64,000 nucleotides of DNA from Nocardioides scoriae (GTDB lineage Bacteria; Actinomycetota; Actinomycetes; Propionibacteriales; Nocardioidaceae): the NCBI RefSeq assembly GCF_900104965.1, contig NZ_LT629757.1:744001-808000 (forward strand), written 5' to 3'. Each line of letters starts with the position of its first letter. Positions within the stretch are counted from its first letter, which is position 1. This document shows, one piece after another, positions 9,323 through 18,376 of this stretch. The notes beneath the pieces were generated by a model, which saw only the letters and a list, made by a program, of their open reading frames with translations, did no database searches and was not told where the DNA came from. The position numbers were made by a program, and so were the translations under genes.

Positions 9323-11124
9323 TCCGCACGCATGACGCCGGCAGCCTCAGGGCCGAGCACGTCGACACCGAGGTCGTCCTCGCCGGCTGGGTCGCGCGCC
9401 GTCGCGACCACGGGGGAGTGGCCTTCATCGACCTGCGGGAGGCCAGCGGCTTCGTCCAGGTCGTCATCCGCGACGAGGCGGTGGCCCACCAGCTGCGCAA
9501 CGAGTACTGCCTCAAGGTGACCGGCACGGTCGCCCTGCGACCCGAGGGCAACCAGAACCCCCAGCTGCCCACGGGCGAGATCGAGGTCATCGCGACCGAC
9601 GTCGAGGTGCTGTCCGAGGCCGCGACCCTGCCGTTCCCCATCGACGACGCGGCGACGCACAGCGGCGGGGCCGTCGGCGAGGAGGCGCGGCTGCGCCACC
9701 GCTACCTCGACCTGCGCCGCAGCGGGCCGGCCGCCGCGCTGCGCCTGCGCAGCAGGGTCAACAAGGCCGCGCGCGACGTCCTCGACGCCCGCGCCTTCGT
9801 CGAGGTCGAGACGCCGACCCTGACCCGCTCGACCCCCGAGGGCGCCCGCGACTTCCTGGTGCCCGCCCGGCTGCAGCCCGGCAGCTGGTACGCCCTGCCG
9901 CAGAGCCCCCAGCTGTTCAAGCAGCTGCTCATGGTGGCCGGCATGGAGCGCTACTACCAGATCGCGCGCTGCTACCGCGACGAGGACTTCCGCGCCGACC
10001 GACAGCCGGAGTTCACCCAGCTCGACATCGAGATGAGCTTCGTCGAGCAGGACGACGTGATGGAGCTGATGGAGGACGTCCTGGCCGCCATGTGGCGCCT
10101 GGTCGACGTCGAGATCCCGCGCCCGATCCCGCGGATGACGTACGCCGAGGCCATGCGCCGCTTCGGCTCCGACAAGCCCGACCTGCGGATGGGCCTGGAG
10201 CTGGTCGAGTGCACCGACTTCTTCGCCGCCACGCCGTTCCGGGTCTTCCAGTCCGACTACGTCGGCGCCGTCGTGATGCCCGGGGGCGCCAGCCAGCCGC
10301 GCAAGCAGCTCGACGCCTGGCAGGAGTGGGCCAAGCAGCGAGGTGCCCGCGGCCTGGCGTACCTGCTGGTCAAGGAGGACGGCGAGCTGACCGGGCCGGT
10401 CGCCAAGAACATCAGCGACGAGGAGAAGGCCGGGATCGCCGCCCACGTCGGCGCCGCCCCCGGTGACTGCATCTTCTTCGCCGCCGGCGCCCCCAAGCCG
10501 AGCCGTGCCCTGCTGGGCGCGGCGCGCCTGGAGATCGGTCGCCGCGGCGACCTCATCGACACCAGCGCCTTCGCCTTCACCTGGGTGGTCGACGCCCCCA
10601 TGTTCGAGCCCGCCTCCGACGCGGTCGCCAGCGGCGACGTGGCCGTCGGCTCGGGGGCCTGGACCGCGGTGCACCACGCCTTCACCGGCCCCAAGCCGGA
10701 GTTCGCGGACAGCTTCGACACCGACCCCGGCAGCGCGCTGGCCTACGCCTACGACATCGTCTGCAACGGCAACGAGCTCGGCGGCGGCTCCATCCGGATC
10801 CACCGCGAGGACGTGCAGAAGCGGGTCTTCGCGGTGATGGGCCTGAGCGAGGAGCAGGCGCAGGAGAAGTTCGGGTTCCTCCTCGACGCCTTCAAGTTCG
10901 GCGCCCCGCCCCACGGCGGCATCGCCGTCGGCATGGACCGGATCTGCGCGATGCTCGCGGGCAGCGACTCGATCCGCGACGTCATCGCCTTCCCCAAGAG
11001 CGGCGGCGGCTACGACCCGCTGACGCAAGCACCCGCGCCGATCACCCCCGAGCAGCGCAAGGAAGCCGGTGTGGACGCGCCGCGGCAGGCAGAAGCCGCG
11101 CCGAAGGCAGCCGGCGCCGAATAG
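9319..11124 (+). CDS. aspS: Aspartate--tRNA ligase, possibly non-discriminating (Asp/Asn)
   Basis: Class IIb synthetase, 601 residues. It has an N-terminal OB-fold anticodon domain ([11 protein letters not shown]), the catalytic core with motif 2 ([18 protein letters not shown]), the bacterial-type GAD insertion in the middle, and motif 3 ([13 protein letters not shown]) near the C-terminus. His31 occupies the position where a histidine is associated with enzymes that also charge tRNA-Asn; enzymes specific for Asp usually have Leu there. That reading is inference. The last roughly 25 residues are an Ala/Pro/Lys-rich tail. GTG start overlaps the hisS stop. Confidence 0.96.
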   Translation: MIRTHDAGSLRAEHVDTEVVLAGWVARRRDHGGVAFIDLREASGFVQVVIRDEAVAHQLRNEYCLKVTGTVALRPEGNQNPQLPTGEIEVIATDVEVLSEAATLPFPIDDAATHSGGAVGEEARLRHRYLDLRRSGPAAALRLRSRVNKAARDVLDARAFVEVETPTLTRSTPEGARDFLVPARLQPGSWYALPQSPQLFKQLLMVAGMERYYQIARCYRDEDFRADRQPEFTQLDIEMSFVEQDDVMELMEDVLAAMWRLVDVEIPRPIPRMTYAEAMRRFGSDKPDLRMGLELVECTDFFAATPFRVFQSDYVGAVVMPGGASQPRKQLDAWQEWAKQRGARGLAYLLVKEDGELTGPVAKNISDEEKAGIAAHVGAAPGDCIFFAAGAPKPSRALLGAARLEIGRRGDLIDTSAFAFTWVVDAPMFEPASDAVASGDVAVGSGAWTAVHHAFTGPKPEFADSFDTDPGSALAYAYDIVCNGNELGGGSIRIHREDVQKRVFAVMGLSEEQAQEKFGFLLDAFKFGAPPHGGIAVGMDRICAMLAGSDSIRDVIAFPKSGGGYDPLTQAPAPITPEQRKEAGVDAPRQAEAAPKAAGAE

Positions 11125-11167
11125 TCGCGCCTTGGTAACGATCCCGCGCAAACGGGGTCACGGTGCT

Positions 11168-11204
11168 GACCCGGGCGCTCCGGTGTGCCTACTGTTCCCG
11201 GGTC
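11168..11204 (+). promoter_or_regulatory. Probable dppA promoter: TACTGT -10 between inverted arms GACCCGGG / CCCGGGTC
   Basis: TACTGT at 11190-11195 fits TANNNT. It lies in the 21-base spacer of a perfect 8-bp inverted repeat, GACCCGGG (11168-11175) and CCCGGGTC (11197-11204). The transcript would have a leader of about 70 nt with GAGGAGG before the GTG. The same arrangement recurs before dppB. Confidence 0.45.
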
Positions 11205-11271
11205 GGTCGAGCCCTCGTCCGACCATGTTCTGCCGGTCCGCTCGTGGCGGGTCGCATCGAGGAGGAAACAC

Positions 11272-13110
11272 GTGAGAAGCAAGCGGATGTTTGCCACCGG
11301 GGCGGTGATCGCGTCGCTGAGCGTCATGGCGACCGCGTGCGCGGCGCCCAGCGCCGACGAGGGTGACAGCGGGAGCGGCAGCGACAACGCCCAGCCGACG
11401 TCGCTGAACCTCGGCTGGAACCAGCCTTTCTACTCGTACAACGAGAACACCTCGAACGGCAACGCGACCGCCAACGCCAACATCAAGTACCTGATGAACG
11501 ACGGCTTCTGGTACGTCGACGCCGAGGGCAACCTGCAGCAGAACACCTCGTTCGGCACCTACGAGGCCACCAGCGAGGACCCGCTGGTCGTCAAGTACAC
11601 GATCAGCGACGACGCGGCCTGGTCCGACGGCACGCCCGTCGACGCCGCCGACATGCTGCTCGCCTGGGCGGCCGGCAGCGGCGCGCTCAACACCATCGAC
11701 GCCGACAAGGTGAAGACCGACGAGGCGACCGGCGCGGCCAAGCCCCCGAAGGACGCCGTCTACTTCGACACCTCCTCGCCCGGTCTCGCCCTGGTCACCA
11801 AGACCCCCGAGATCAGCGACGACAACAAGTCGATCACCTTCGAGTACGACAAGCCGTTCGCCGACTGGCAGTACGACATGAGCGTCAACGTCCCGGCGCA
11901 CATCACGACCGAGAAGGCGCTGGGCACCAGCGACCCGCAGGCCGCCAAGGACGAGTTCATCAAGGCCGTCCAGGACAAGGACAACGCCAAGCTGGCGAAG
12001 ATCTCGCAGTTCTGGAACACCGGCTACGACTACACCAAGATGCCCGACGACAAGGACCTGGCGCTCTCCTCGGGTGCCTACCTGCTGACGGACTTCAAGG
12101 AGAACCAGTACCTGACGCTGAAGAAGAACCCCGACTTCAAGGGTGAGCACAAGGCCTCGATCGACCAGCTGACGGTCCGCTGGAACGAGGACCCGCTGGC
12201 CCAGGTGCAGGCGCTGGAGAACGGCGAGCTCGACATGTTCTCGCCGCAGGCCACCACCGACGTCGTCAAGGCCGCCGAGAAGATCCCCAACGTCGACATC
12301 GAGAGCGGCGTCGAGGGCACCTACGAGCACATCGACACCGTGCTCAACAACAAGGGCCCCTTCGACCCCGCCAGCTACGGCGGCGACGAGCAGAAGGCCC
12401 TCAAGGTCCGCCAGGCGTTCCTCTCGGCCATCCCGCGCCAGGAGATCGTCGACAAGCTGATCAAGCCGATCAACCCCGACGCCCAGGTCCGCAACTCGTT
12501 CCTCAAGACCGAGGGCACCCCGGGCTACGACGAGATCGTCGCCCAGAACGGCTCCTCCGAGTACTCCGAGGTCGACCCCGCGCGGTCGAAGTCGCTGCTC
12601 GAGGAGGCCGGCGTCAACGGCCCGATCGACGTCCGCGTCATGTACGCCGCCGACAACGTCCGCCGCGCCAACGAGTTCCAGCTGATGAAGCCGGCGCTCG
12701 CCGAGGCCGGGTTCAACCTGATCGACGCCAAGAACGCCGACTGGGGCTCCAAGCTCGGTGACGGCACCTACGACGCCGTGTTCTTCGGCTGGCAGTCCAC
12801 CACCCCCGCGGTCAGCGCCGACCAGGCGACCTTCGGCACCGGTGGCATCAACAACCTGATCGGCTACAGCAACAAGGAGGTGGACAAGCTGTTCGACCAG
12901 CTCATCCTCACCTCCGACGAGACCGAGCAGGTCAAGATCCAGGCGGAGATCGAGAAGCTGCTGTTCGACGACGCGATCGGCATCACGATCTTCCAGTTCC
13001 CGTCGGCCAACATCTCCAACAGCACCCGGGTCACCGACCTCGACCCGGCGATCCTGTCGCCGACCATGTTCTACAACTTCTGGAACTGGAAGGTGCCCAG
13101 CGCGAGCTGA
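11272..13110 (+). CDS. Peptide-type ABC transporter substrate-binding lipoprotein
   Basis: Extracellular solute-binding protein, family 5 (DppA/OppA-like), 612 residues. It captures peptides or similar solutes for the permeases encoded downstream. It has a Lys/Arg start, a hydrophobic signal segment and a lipobox-like MATAC ending in Cys at about 21, then a Ser/Gly/Asp-rich linker. The body has the expected long two-lobe form (for example YTISDDAAWSDGTPVDAADM and VRQAFLSAIPRQEIVDKLI). GTG 11272 is chosen over an upstream start because GAGGAGG lies 6-12 bases before it and it places the signal peptide at the N-terminus. The solute cannot be named from the sequence. Confidence 0.9.
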   Translation: MRSKRMFATGAVIASLSVMATACAAPSADEGDSGSGSDNAQPTSLNLGWNQPFYSYNENTSNGNATANANIKYLMNDGFWYVDAEGNLQQNTSFGTYEATSEDPLVVKYTISDDAAWSDGTPVDAADMLLAWAAGSGALNTIDADKVKTDEATGAAKPPKDAVYFDTSSPGLALVTKTPEISDDNKSITFEYDKPFADWQYDMSVNVPAHITTEKALGTSDPQAAKDEFIKAVQDKDNAKLAKISQFWNTGYDYTKMPDDKDLALSSGAYLLTDFKENQYLTLKKNPDFKGEHKASIDQLTVRWNEDPLAQVQALENGELDMFSPQATTDVVKAAEKIPNVDIESGVEGTYEHIDTVLNNKGPFDPASYGGDEQKALKVRQAFLSAIPRQEIVDKLIKPINPDAQVRNSFLKTEGTPGYDEIVAQNGSSEYSEVDPARSKSLLEEAGVNGPIDVRVMYAADNVRRANEFQLMKPALAEAGFNLIDAKNADWGSKLGDGTYDAVFFGWQSTTPAVSADQATFGTGGINNLIGYSNKEVDKLFDQLILTSDETEQVKIQAEIEKLLFDDAIGITIFQFPSANISNSTRVTDLDPAILSPTMFYNFWNWKVPSAS

Positions 13111-13178
13111 CCACCTGATCACCACCTGACCGCCGGTCTCCGACACGGTCAGCTGATCCATCCGGGTCATTCCCCGGA

Positions 13179-13222
13179 CCCACGTGGTGGGTACTGTCGA
13201 CAGGCGGTGCCCACCACGTGGG
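13179..13222 (+). promoter_or_regulatory. Promoter/operator before dppB: TACTGT inside a 13-bp perfect inverted repeat
   Basis: CCCACGTGGTGGG (13179-13191) and CCCACCACGTGGG (13210-13222) are perfect inverted arms around an 18-base spacer that begins with TACTGT (13192-13197), a TANNNT -10. Each arm contains the palindrome CCACGTGG. A repressor could cover both arms, or the RNA could fold. A weaker CTGACC/GGTCAG inverted repeat (13126-13131, 13147-13152) just upstream may reduce read-through from dppA. Confidence 0.5.
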
Positions 13223-13262
13223 GTGTCCGCACCTCTCCGACCACGTCAGGTGATAGCTGCCC

Positions 13263-14822
13263 ATGGTTGTCTTCTTCGTCAAGCGGCTGGTCTCGTCGCT
13301 GCTCGTCGTGCTGGTCTCCTCGTTGATCATGTACGTCCTGGTCGACATCGCGATCGACCCGCTGGCGGACCTCCGCACCAGCACGGCCGTCAACAAGGCC
13401 CAGCAGATCGCCAACCGCACCGCCCAGCTGCGTCTCGACGATCCCGTGATCCTGCGCTACCTCGACTGGCTCAAGGGAGCCTCCGGCTGCCTCGTCGGCA
13501 GCTGCGACCTCGGCACCAACTGGCGCACCAACCAGCAGGTCACCTCGCTGCTGTCGGGCGCCGTCACGACCACCATCCAGCTGGTGGCCGTGGCCACCGT
13601 GCTGTCGATCGTGCTCGGCGTCATGGTCGGCATCGTGAGCGCGCTGCGCCAGTACTCCGGCTTCGACTACTCGATCACCTTCCTGTCGTTCCTGCTCTAC
13701 TCGCTGCCCGTGTTCTGGGTCGCGGTGCTGGCCAAGGTGTTCCTGGCCATCGACCTCAACAACTTCCTGGCGGTGCCCGATCCACGGTTGTCCTGGACGG
13801 TGGTCGCCGTGGTGGCGCTGTTCGCCGGCCTGGTGGTCTCCTCCGCCCTCGCCGGCCAGGGCCGCCGCCGGCTGCGCAACTTCGCGATCGCGGCCGTCGC
13901 CACGGCGGCGCTGCTGACCTACCTCAACCTCAGCAACTGGTTCAAGACGCCCTCGATCGGGATCGCCCTGATCGCGGTCAGCTCCGTCGGCTGGGCCTTC
14001 GTGATGACGATCCTGTCCACCGGCCTGCGCAACCGCCGCGCGCTCTACTCCGCGCTGTCGGTGGCCGCGCTCGGCGTCGTGCTGTGGCTGCCGATGCTCT
14101 ACGTGTGGATCTACGCCCGCAGCGCCGGGATCCTCGGCTGGCCGCTGGTGATCGGCCTGTTCCTCGTCGGCCTCGCCGTGAGCGCCGGCATCGGGCTGGC
14201 CTGGGGCGGTCCCGACCGCGCCCAGTCCGCGCGGACCGCCGCCCTGACGGCCGTCCCGGTCTCGATGATGCTCTTCGTCGACCGGCTGCTGCAGAGCTGG
14301 GGCGCCTACAACTCCAACCAGGCCATCAAGGGCCGCCCGATCGCGACCCTGGGCCGGGCCACCCCCAACCTGGTCGGCGACTTCTGGATCCAGACCATCG
14401 ACGTGCTGACCCACCTGATGCTGCCGACGGCCACGCTGATCCTGATCTCGTTCGCGGCCTACACCCGCTACTCGCGCGCCTCGATGCTCGAGGTGATGAA
14501 CGCCGACTACATCCGCACGGCGCGGTCCAAGGGCCTCACCGAGCGCACCGTGATCATGCGCCACGCGTTCCGCAACGCCCTGCTGCCGCTGGCCTCGATC
14601 GTCCCGATCGACATCATCACGCTGCTCGGCGGCGCCGTGCTGACCGAGACGGTCTTCGGCTGGTTCGGCATGGGCCGGCTGTTCGTGGTCTCGCTGGGGG
14701 ACAACCAGCAGTACCCCGTGATGGCCTACATCATCATCGTCGGCATCCTCGCGGTCATCGCCAACGTGGTGGCCGACCTGATCTACGCGGTGCTCGACCC
14801 CCGGATCCGGGTGGCGGCATGA
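13263..14822 (+). CDS. Peptide-type ABC transporter permease, DppB-like, with a large membrane insertion
   Basis: Inner-membrane permease of the binding-protein-dependent type. The N-terminal helix (FFVKRLVSSLLVVLVSS) and the C-terminal EAA loop (ADYIRTARSKGLTERTVIMRHAFRNA) identify it. It is 519 residues, whereas family members are usually about 310-340. The extra length lies between about residues 165 and 375 and contains around six additional hydrophobic segments (WTVVAVVALFAGLVVSS, LYSALSVAALGVVLWLP and others). The reading frame is continuous, so this is an insertion rather than a fusion artefact I can detect. ATG 13263 follows AGGTGATAG. Confidence 0.88.
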   Translation: MVVFFVKRLVSSLLVVLVSSLIMYVLVDIAIDPLADLRTSTAVNKAQQIANRTAQLRLDDPVILRYLDWLKGASGCLVGSCDLGTNWRTNQQVTSLLSGAVTTTIQLVAVATVLSIVLGVMVGIVSALRQYSGFDYSITFLSFLLYSLPVFWVAVLAKVFLAIDLNNFLAVPDPRLSWTVVAVVALFAGLVVSSALAGQGRRRLRNFAIAAVATAALLTYLNLSNWFKTPSIGIALIAVSSVGWAFVMTILSTGLRNRRALYSALSVAALGVVLWLPMLYVWIYARSAGILGWPLVIGLFLVGLAVSAGIGLAWGGPDRAQSARTAALTAVPVSMMLFVDRLLQSWGAYNSNQAIKGRPIATLGRATPNLVGDFWIQTIDVLTHLMLPTATLILISFAAYTRYSRASMLEVMNADYIRTARSKGLTERTVIMRHAFRNALLPLASIVPIDIITLLGGAVLTETVFGWFGMGRLFVVSLGDNQQYPVMAYIIIVGILAVIANVVADLIYAVLDPRIRVAA

Positions 14823-14880
14823 GGTCCACGAGCCGCACCCGCGCCACGTCGTACGCCGCGCCCACCGCAGGAGGGACCGC

Positions 14881-15945
14881 ATGAGCACGCCCCTGGAGCC
14901 GCAGCACCACATGGACCCCGTCCCGGGGGACACCAACGAGAACGCCATCGCCCTCAAGGAGGTCGAGGGCCTCTCGCAGGGCCAGATCGTGCGCCGGCGG
15001 TTCTTCCGCCACCGGGGCGCGCTCGTCGGGCTGGTCAGCCTGGCGCTCGTGGCGCTGCTGGCCTACTCCTCGATCGGCGTGCTCGGCATCCCGGGCTGGT
15101 GGAAGTTCAACCACTTCACGCCCGGCGAGGTCGTCAACGGCGGGGCGCCGACGATGCACATGCCCACCTGGCTGGGCGGCTCGGGCTTCGTGATCGGCGA
15201 CCACCCGTTCGGCCAGGACGAGATCGGCCGCGACGTGTTCGCCCGCGTCATGAAGGGCACCCAGACCTCGCTCAACGTCATGGTCGTCATCAGCGTGCTC
15301 GCCGCCCTGCTCGGCATGGTCGTCGGCGCGCTCTCGGGCTACTTCCGCGGCGGCATCGACCAGGGCCTGATGCGCCTGACCGACCTGTTCCTCACCTTCC
15401 CCGTCATCGTCATCGGCGCCGTGCTCGGCAAGCTGGCCGGCGGCGCCGGCCCGTTCTTCCTGGCCGTCGCGCTGGGGGCCGTCAGCTGGCCGACGCTGGC
15501 GCGGCTGGTGCGAGGGGAGTTCCTCAGCCTCCGCGAGCGCGAGTTCGTCGACGCCGCGAAGGTGGCGGGCGCGAGCTCGTTCCGGATCATGCGCAAGCAC
15601 ATGATCCCCAACGCGATGGGCGTCATCATCGTCAACACCACGCTGCTGGCCTCGGCCGCCGTGCTGCTCGAGACGGCGCTGAGCTACCTCGGCTTCGGCA
15701 TCAAGTCGCCCGACGTCTCGCTCGGCACGATGATCGACGAGTACCAGTCGGCCTTCGCCACCCGGCCGTTCCTGTTCTGGTGGCCGGGCCTGTTCATCAT
15801 CATCATCGCGCTGTCGGTCAACTTCATCGGCGACGGCCTGCGCGACGCCTTCGACCCCCGCCAGAAGCGGGTGCCCTCGGCGCGCAAGATGCGCCTGGCC
15901 GCCACCCGCAGCGACGAGTCGAGCGTCTCGGGCTCGGTCCAGTGA
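14881..15945 (+). CDS. Peptide-type ABC transporter permease, DppC-like
   Basis: Second permease of the importer, 354 residues. It has a cytoplasmic N-terminus, a first helix (LVGLVSLALVALLAYSS), the DppC-typical extracytoplasmic segment ending in HPFGQDEIGRDVFARVMKGT, five further helices and an EAA loop (DAAKVAGASSFRIMRKHMIPNAMG). ATG 14881 follows CAGGAGG. A 58-base gap separates it from dppB. The expected next gene, the ATPase, is displaced by a gene on the opposite strand at 15969-16508. Confidence 0.92.
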   Translation: MSTPLEPQHHMDPVPGDTNENAIALKEVEGLSQGQIVRRRFFRHRGALVGLVSLALVALLAYSSIGVLGIPGWWKFNHFTPGEVVNGGAPTMHMPTWLGGSGFVIGDHPFGQDEIGRDVFARVMKGTQTSLNVMVVISVLAALLGMVVGALSGYFRGGIDQGLMRLTDLFLTFPVIVIGAVLGKLAGGAGPFFLAVALGAVSWPTLARLVRGEFLSLREREFVDAAKVAGASSFRIMRKHMIPNAMGVIIVNTTLLASAAVLLETALSYLGFGIKSPDVSLGTMIDEYQSAFATRPFLFWWPGLFIIIIALSVNFIGDGLRDAFDPRQKRVPSARKMRLAATRSDESSVSGSVQ

Positions 15946-15968
15946 CCCCGACCCGCCGGCCCGCGGGA

Positions 15969-16508
15969 TCAGGCCAGCAGCGGCAGCACCACGCTGGCCG
16001 CGGCCAGCACGCCGACGGCGACCAGCAGCGGCCGGTCCCAGCGCCAGTCCAGCTGCTCGCGCTCGAGCCGCGCCCCCTCGAGGTGGCCGGCCCCGCGCAG
16101 CGCCTCGAGCCGTCGCTGCACCACGACGGCGGCCGGGCCGCTCTCGCGGCGGGCGCGCGCCCGTCCGGCGGGAGCGGGTGCCGCCCACGCCTGGACCGGT
16201 CCGTACGCCGTGGCCAGGCGCAGCCCGTAGCGTCCGTCGACCGCCTCCACGGCGGGCCACGGCACCAGCACCGAGCGCAGCGTGTTGACCACGCCGACCC
16301 CGCCGTCGGAGACCTCGACGTGCGCCCGCACGAAGGCGGCCCAGGCCAGCAGGCCGAGCAGGGCCAGCGGCGCGGCGTACACCAGCACGGCGTCGAGGCC
16401 GCCGAAGGGCGTCGAGGCGACACCGGCGACCGCGACGGCGACCAACGACCAGCCCAGGGCCACGGCGGCACGCGAGCGGACCACCTCGGTGGTCTCCGGA
16501 CGATCCAT
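15969..16508 (-). CDS. PH-domain-like membrane protein (bacterial PH family)
   Basis: Protein of 179 residues. It has two N-terminal membrane helices (AVALGWSLVAVAVAGVAS, AVLVYAAPLALLGLLAWAAF), a small beta-rich region resembling the bacterial PH domain (HVEVSDGGVGVVNTLRS, VPWPAVEAVDG), a charged linker and a C-terminal helix (LLVAVGVLAAASVVLPLLA). No enzymatic motif is visible. ATG 16508 starts 'MDRPE'; AAGGGT lies six bases upstream. It is encoded antisense between dppC and the ATPase gene, and its start lies only 56 bases from the ATPase start, so the two share a divergent promoter region. Actinobacteria often have such proteins; function unknown. Confidence 0.7.
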   Translation of the reverse strand: MDRPETTEVVRSRAAVALGWSLVAVAVAGVASTPFGGLDAVLVYAAPLALLGLLAWAAFVRAHVEVSDGGVGVVNTLRSVLVPWPAVEAVDGRYGLRLATAYGPVQAWAAPAPAGRARARRESGPAAVVVQRRLEALRGAGHLEGARLEREQLDWRWDRPLLVAVGVLAAASVVLPLLA

Positions 16509-16563
16509 GGCCACACCCTTGCAGACGCCCGCACGACGCGACCTGCGCACCGAAAGGCACCCC

Positions 16564-18330
16564 GTGAGCACTCCTGACCAGACGGGTCCCTCGTCCGCCA
16601 CCACCACCGGGCTCCCCGGCGGCGGCGACCACATCGGCGACCGCGACGCCCCGCTGCTCGAGGTCGACGGCCTCGACGTCTCCTTCTACGTCGACGGCGA
16701 CTGGTTCCCGGCCGCCATCGACGTCAGCTACCACGTCGAGGCGGGCGAGGTGCTCGCGATCGTGGGCGAGTCCGGCTCGGGCAAGACCCAGTCGTCGATG
16801 TCGCTGCTGGGCCTGCTGCCCTCCAACGGCCGCGCGACCGGCAGCGCCAAGCTGCGCGGGCAGGAGCTGGTCGGCCTCACCGGCGCCCCGCTGCGGCGGA
16901 TCCGCGGCAAGGAGATCGCGGTCATCTTCCAGGAGCCGATGACGGCGATGAACCCCGTCTACACGATCGGGTTCCAGATCGTGGAGACGATCCGCTCCCA
17001 CTTCGAGATGTCGCCCAAGGACGCCCGCAAGCGCGCCATCGAGCTGCTCACCCTGGTGGAGATCCCCGAGCCCGAGCGCCGCTTCGACGCCTTCCCCCAC
17101 CAGCTCTCCGGCGGCCAGCGGCAGCGCGCCATGATCGCCCAGGCGCTGGCCTGCGAGCCGCAGCTGCTCGTGGCCGACGAGCCGACGACGGCGCTCGACG
17201 TGACCGTCCAGGCCGAGATCCTCAAGCTGATGCGCGACCTGCGCGAGCGGGTCAACGCCGGCATCGTCCTCATCACCCACGACATGGGGGTCGTGGCCGA
17301 CATGGCCGACCGGATCGTGGTGATGCAGCACGGCCGGATCGTCGAGTCGGGCACCGCCGACGAGATCTTCAACCACGCCCAGCACCCCTACACCCAGCAG
17401 CTGCTGAGCTCGGTGCCCCACTTCGGCACGGCCAGCGTCGAGGCGGGCCAGGCGCGCACCGAGCGCGACCAGGCCACCGCCGCCGCCGAGAAGCGCAGCC
17501 CGATCCTGGTGGCCGAGAACATCGTGCTGGAGTACCCCAAGCGCGGCAACCAGCCGGTCTTCCGGGCCGTCGACGACGTGTCGCTGACCATCCAGCCGGG
17601 CGAGGTCGTCGGGCTGGTGGGGGAGTCGGGCTCGGGCAAGACCACGATCGGGCGCGCCGCCATGGGCCTGCTGCCCGTGGCCGGTGGCAGCTTCGAGGTG
17701 GCGGGCGTCCAGCTCAAGGGAGCCGGGCGCAAGGACCTCAAGCCGCTGCGCGACAAGGTCGGCATCGTCTTCCAGGACCCCGGCTCCTCGCTCAACCCGC
17801 GGCTGCCCGTGGGCGAGTCGATCGGTGAGCCGCTGCTGCTCCACCGCGGGCTCAAGGGCAAGGCGCTCAACGCCGAGGTCGAGAAGCTGCTCGACGACGT
17901 GCAGCTGCAGCGCGGCTTCCGCAACCGCTACCCCCACGAGCTGTCCGGTGGCCAGCGCCAGCGCGTCGGCATCGCCCGCGCCCTGGCACTCCAGCCCGAG
18001 CTGCTGGTGGCCGACGAGCCCACCTCGGCGCTCGACGTGTCGGTGCAGGCCAAGGTCCTCGACCTGTTCCAGGAGCTGCAGCGCGAGCAGGGCTTCGCCT
18101 GCCTGTTCATCAGCCACGACCTCGGCGTGGTCGAGATCCTCGCCTCGCGGATCGCGGTGATGTACATGGGCAAGCTGGTCGAGGTCGGCTCCACCGACCA
18201 GATCGTGCGCCACCCCCAGCACGAGTACACCCAGCGCCTCGTGGCCGCCGTCCCGGTGCCGGACCCCGCCGAGCAGCGCCGCCGCCGCGAGGCGCGCGAC
18301 GCGCTCATCACCCGCGCGGGAGCCTCCTGA
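16564..18330 (+). CDS. Dipeptide/oligopeptide ABC transporter ATPase, fused DppD-DppF type
   Basis: Both nucleotide-binding domains of the importer on one 588-residue chain. The N-terminal half has Walker [10 protein letters not shown], signature [10 protein letters not shown] and Walker [13 protein letters not shown]. The C-terminal half has [21 protein letters not shown] and [12 protein letters not shown]. Each half ends with the oligopeptide-type region ([13 protein letters not shown] and [13 protein letters not shown]). GTG 16564 is chosen because AAAGG precedes it and the upstream extension is antisense to the PH gene. It works with the permeases at 13263 and 14881 although separated from them by the antisense gene. 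Confidence 0.94.
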   Translation: MSTPDQTGPSSATTTGLPGGGDHIGDRDAPLLEVDGLDVSFYVDGDWFPAAIDVSYHVEAGEVLAIVGESGSGKTQSSMSLLGLLPSNGRATGSAKLRGQELVGLTGAPLRRIRGKEIAVIFQEPMTAMNPVYTIGFQIVETIRSHFEMSPKDARKRAIELLTLVEIPEPERRFDAFPHQLSGGQRQRAMIAQALACEPQLLVADEPTTALDVTVQAEILKLMRDLRERVNAGIVLITHDMGVVADMADRIVVMQHGRIVESGTADEIFNHAQHPYTQQLLSSVPHFGTASVEAGQARTERDQATAAAEKRSPILVAENIVLEYPKRGNQPVFRAVDDVSLTIQPGEVVGLVGESGSGKTTIGRAAMGLLPVAGGSFEVAGVQLKGAGRKDLKPLRDKVGIVFQDPGSSLNPRLPVGESIGEPLLLHRGLKGKALNAEVEKLLDDVQLQRGFRNRYPHELSGGQRQRVGIARALALQPELLVADEPTSALDVSVQAKVLDLFQELQREQGFACLFISHDLGVVEILASRIAVMYMGKLVEVGSTDQIVRHPQHEYTQRLVAAVPVPDPAEQRRRREARDALITRAGAS

Positions 18331-18363
18331 GGCAGCGCCGCCGGGGCCGTCCGTCGCGGCGGC

Positions 18364-18369
18364 TAGGGT
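18364..18369 (+). promoter_or_regulatory. -10 element of a probably leaderless rarA transcript (TAGGGT)
   Basis: TAGGGT ends seven bases before the rarA ATG, so transcription would start at or next to the A of ATG. AGGG within it could alternatively act as a Shine-Dalgarno sequence. Confidence 0.5.
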
Positions 18370-18376
18370 CGTGGTG

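Noticed and set aside
16282..16563. N-terminal extension of the fused dpp ATPase
   Set aside because: The extension is antisense to the PH-domain gene, has no domain, and a better start with AAAGG lies at 16564.
16508..16564. Leaderless promoter for the PH gene (AAGGGT six bases upstream)
   Set aside because: The first base departs from TANNNT and AAGGG is a good ribosome binding site, so I did not annotate it as a -10.
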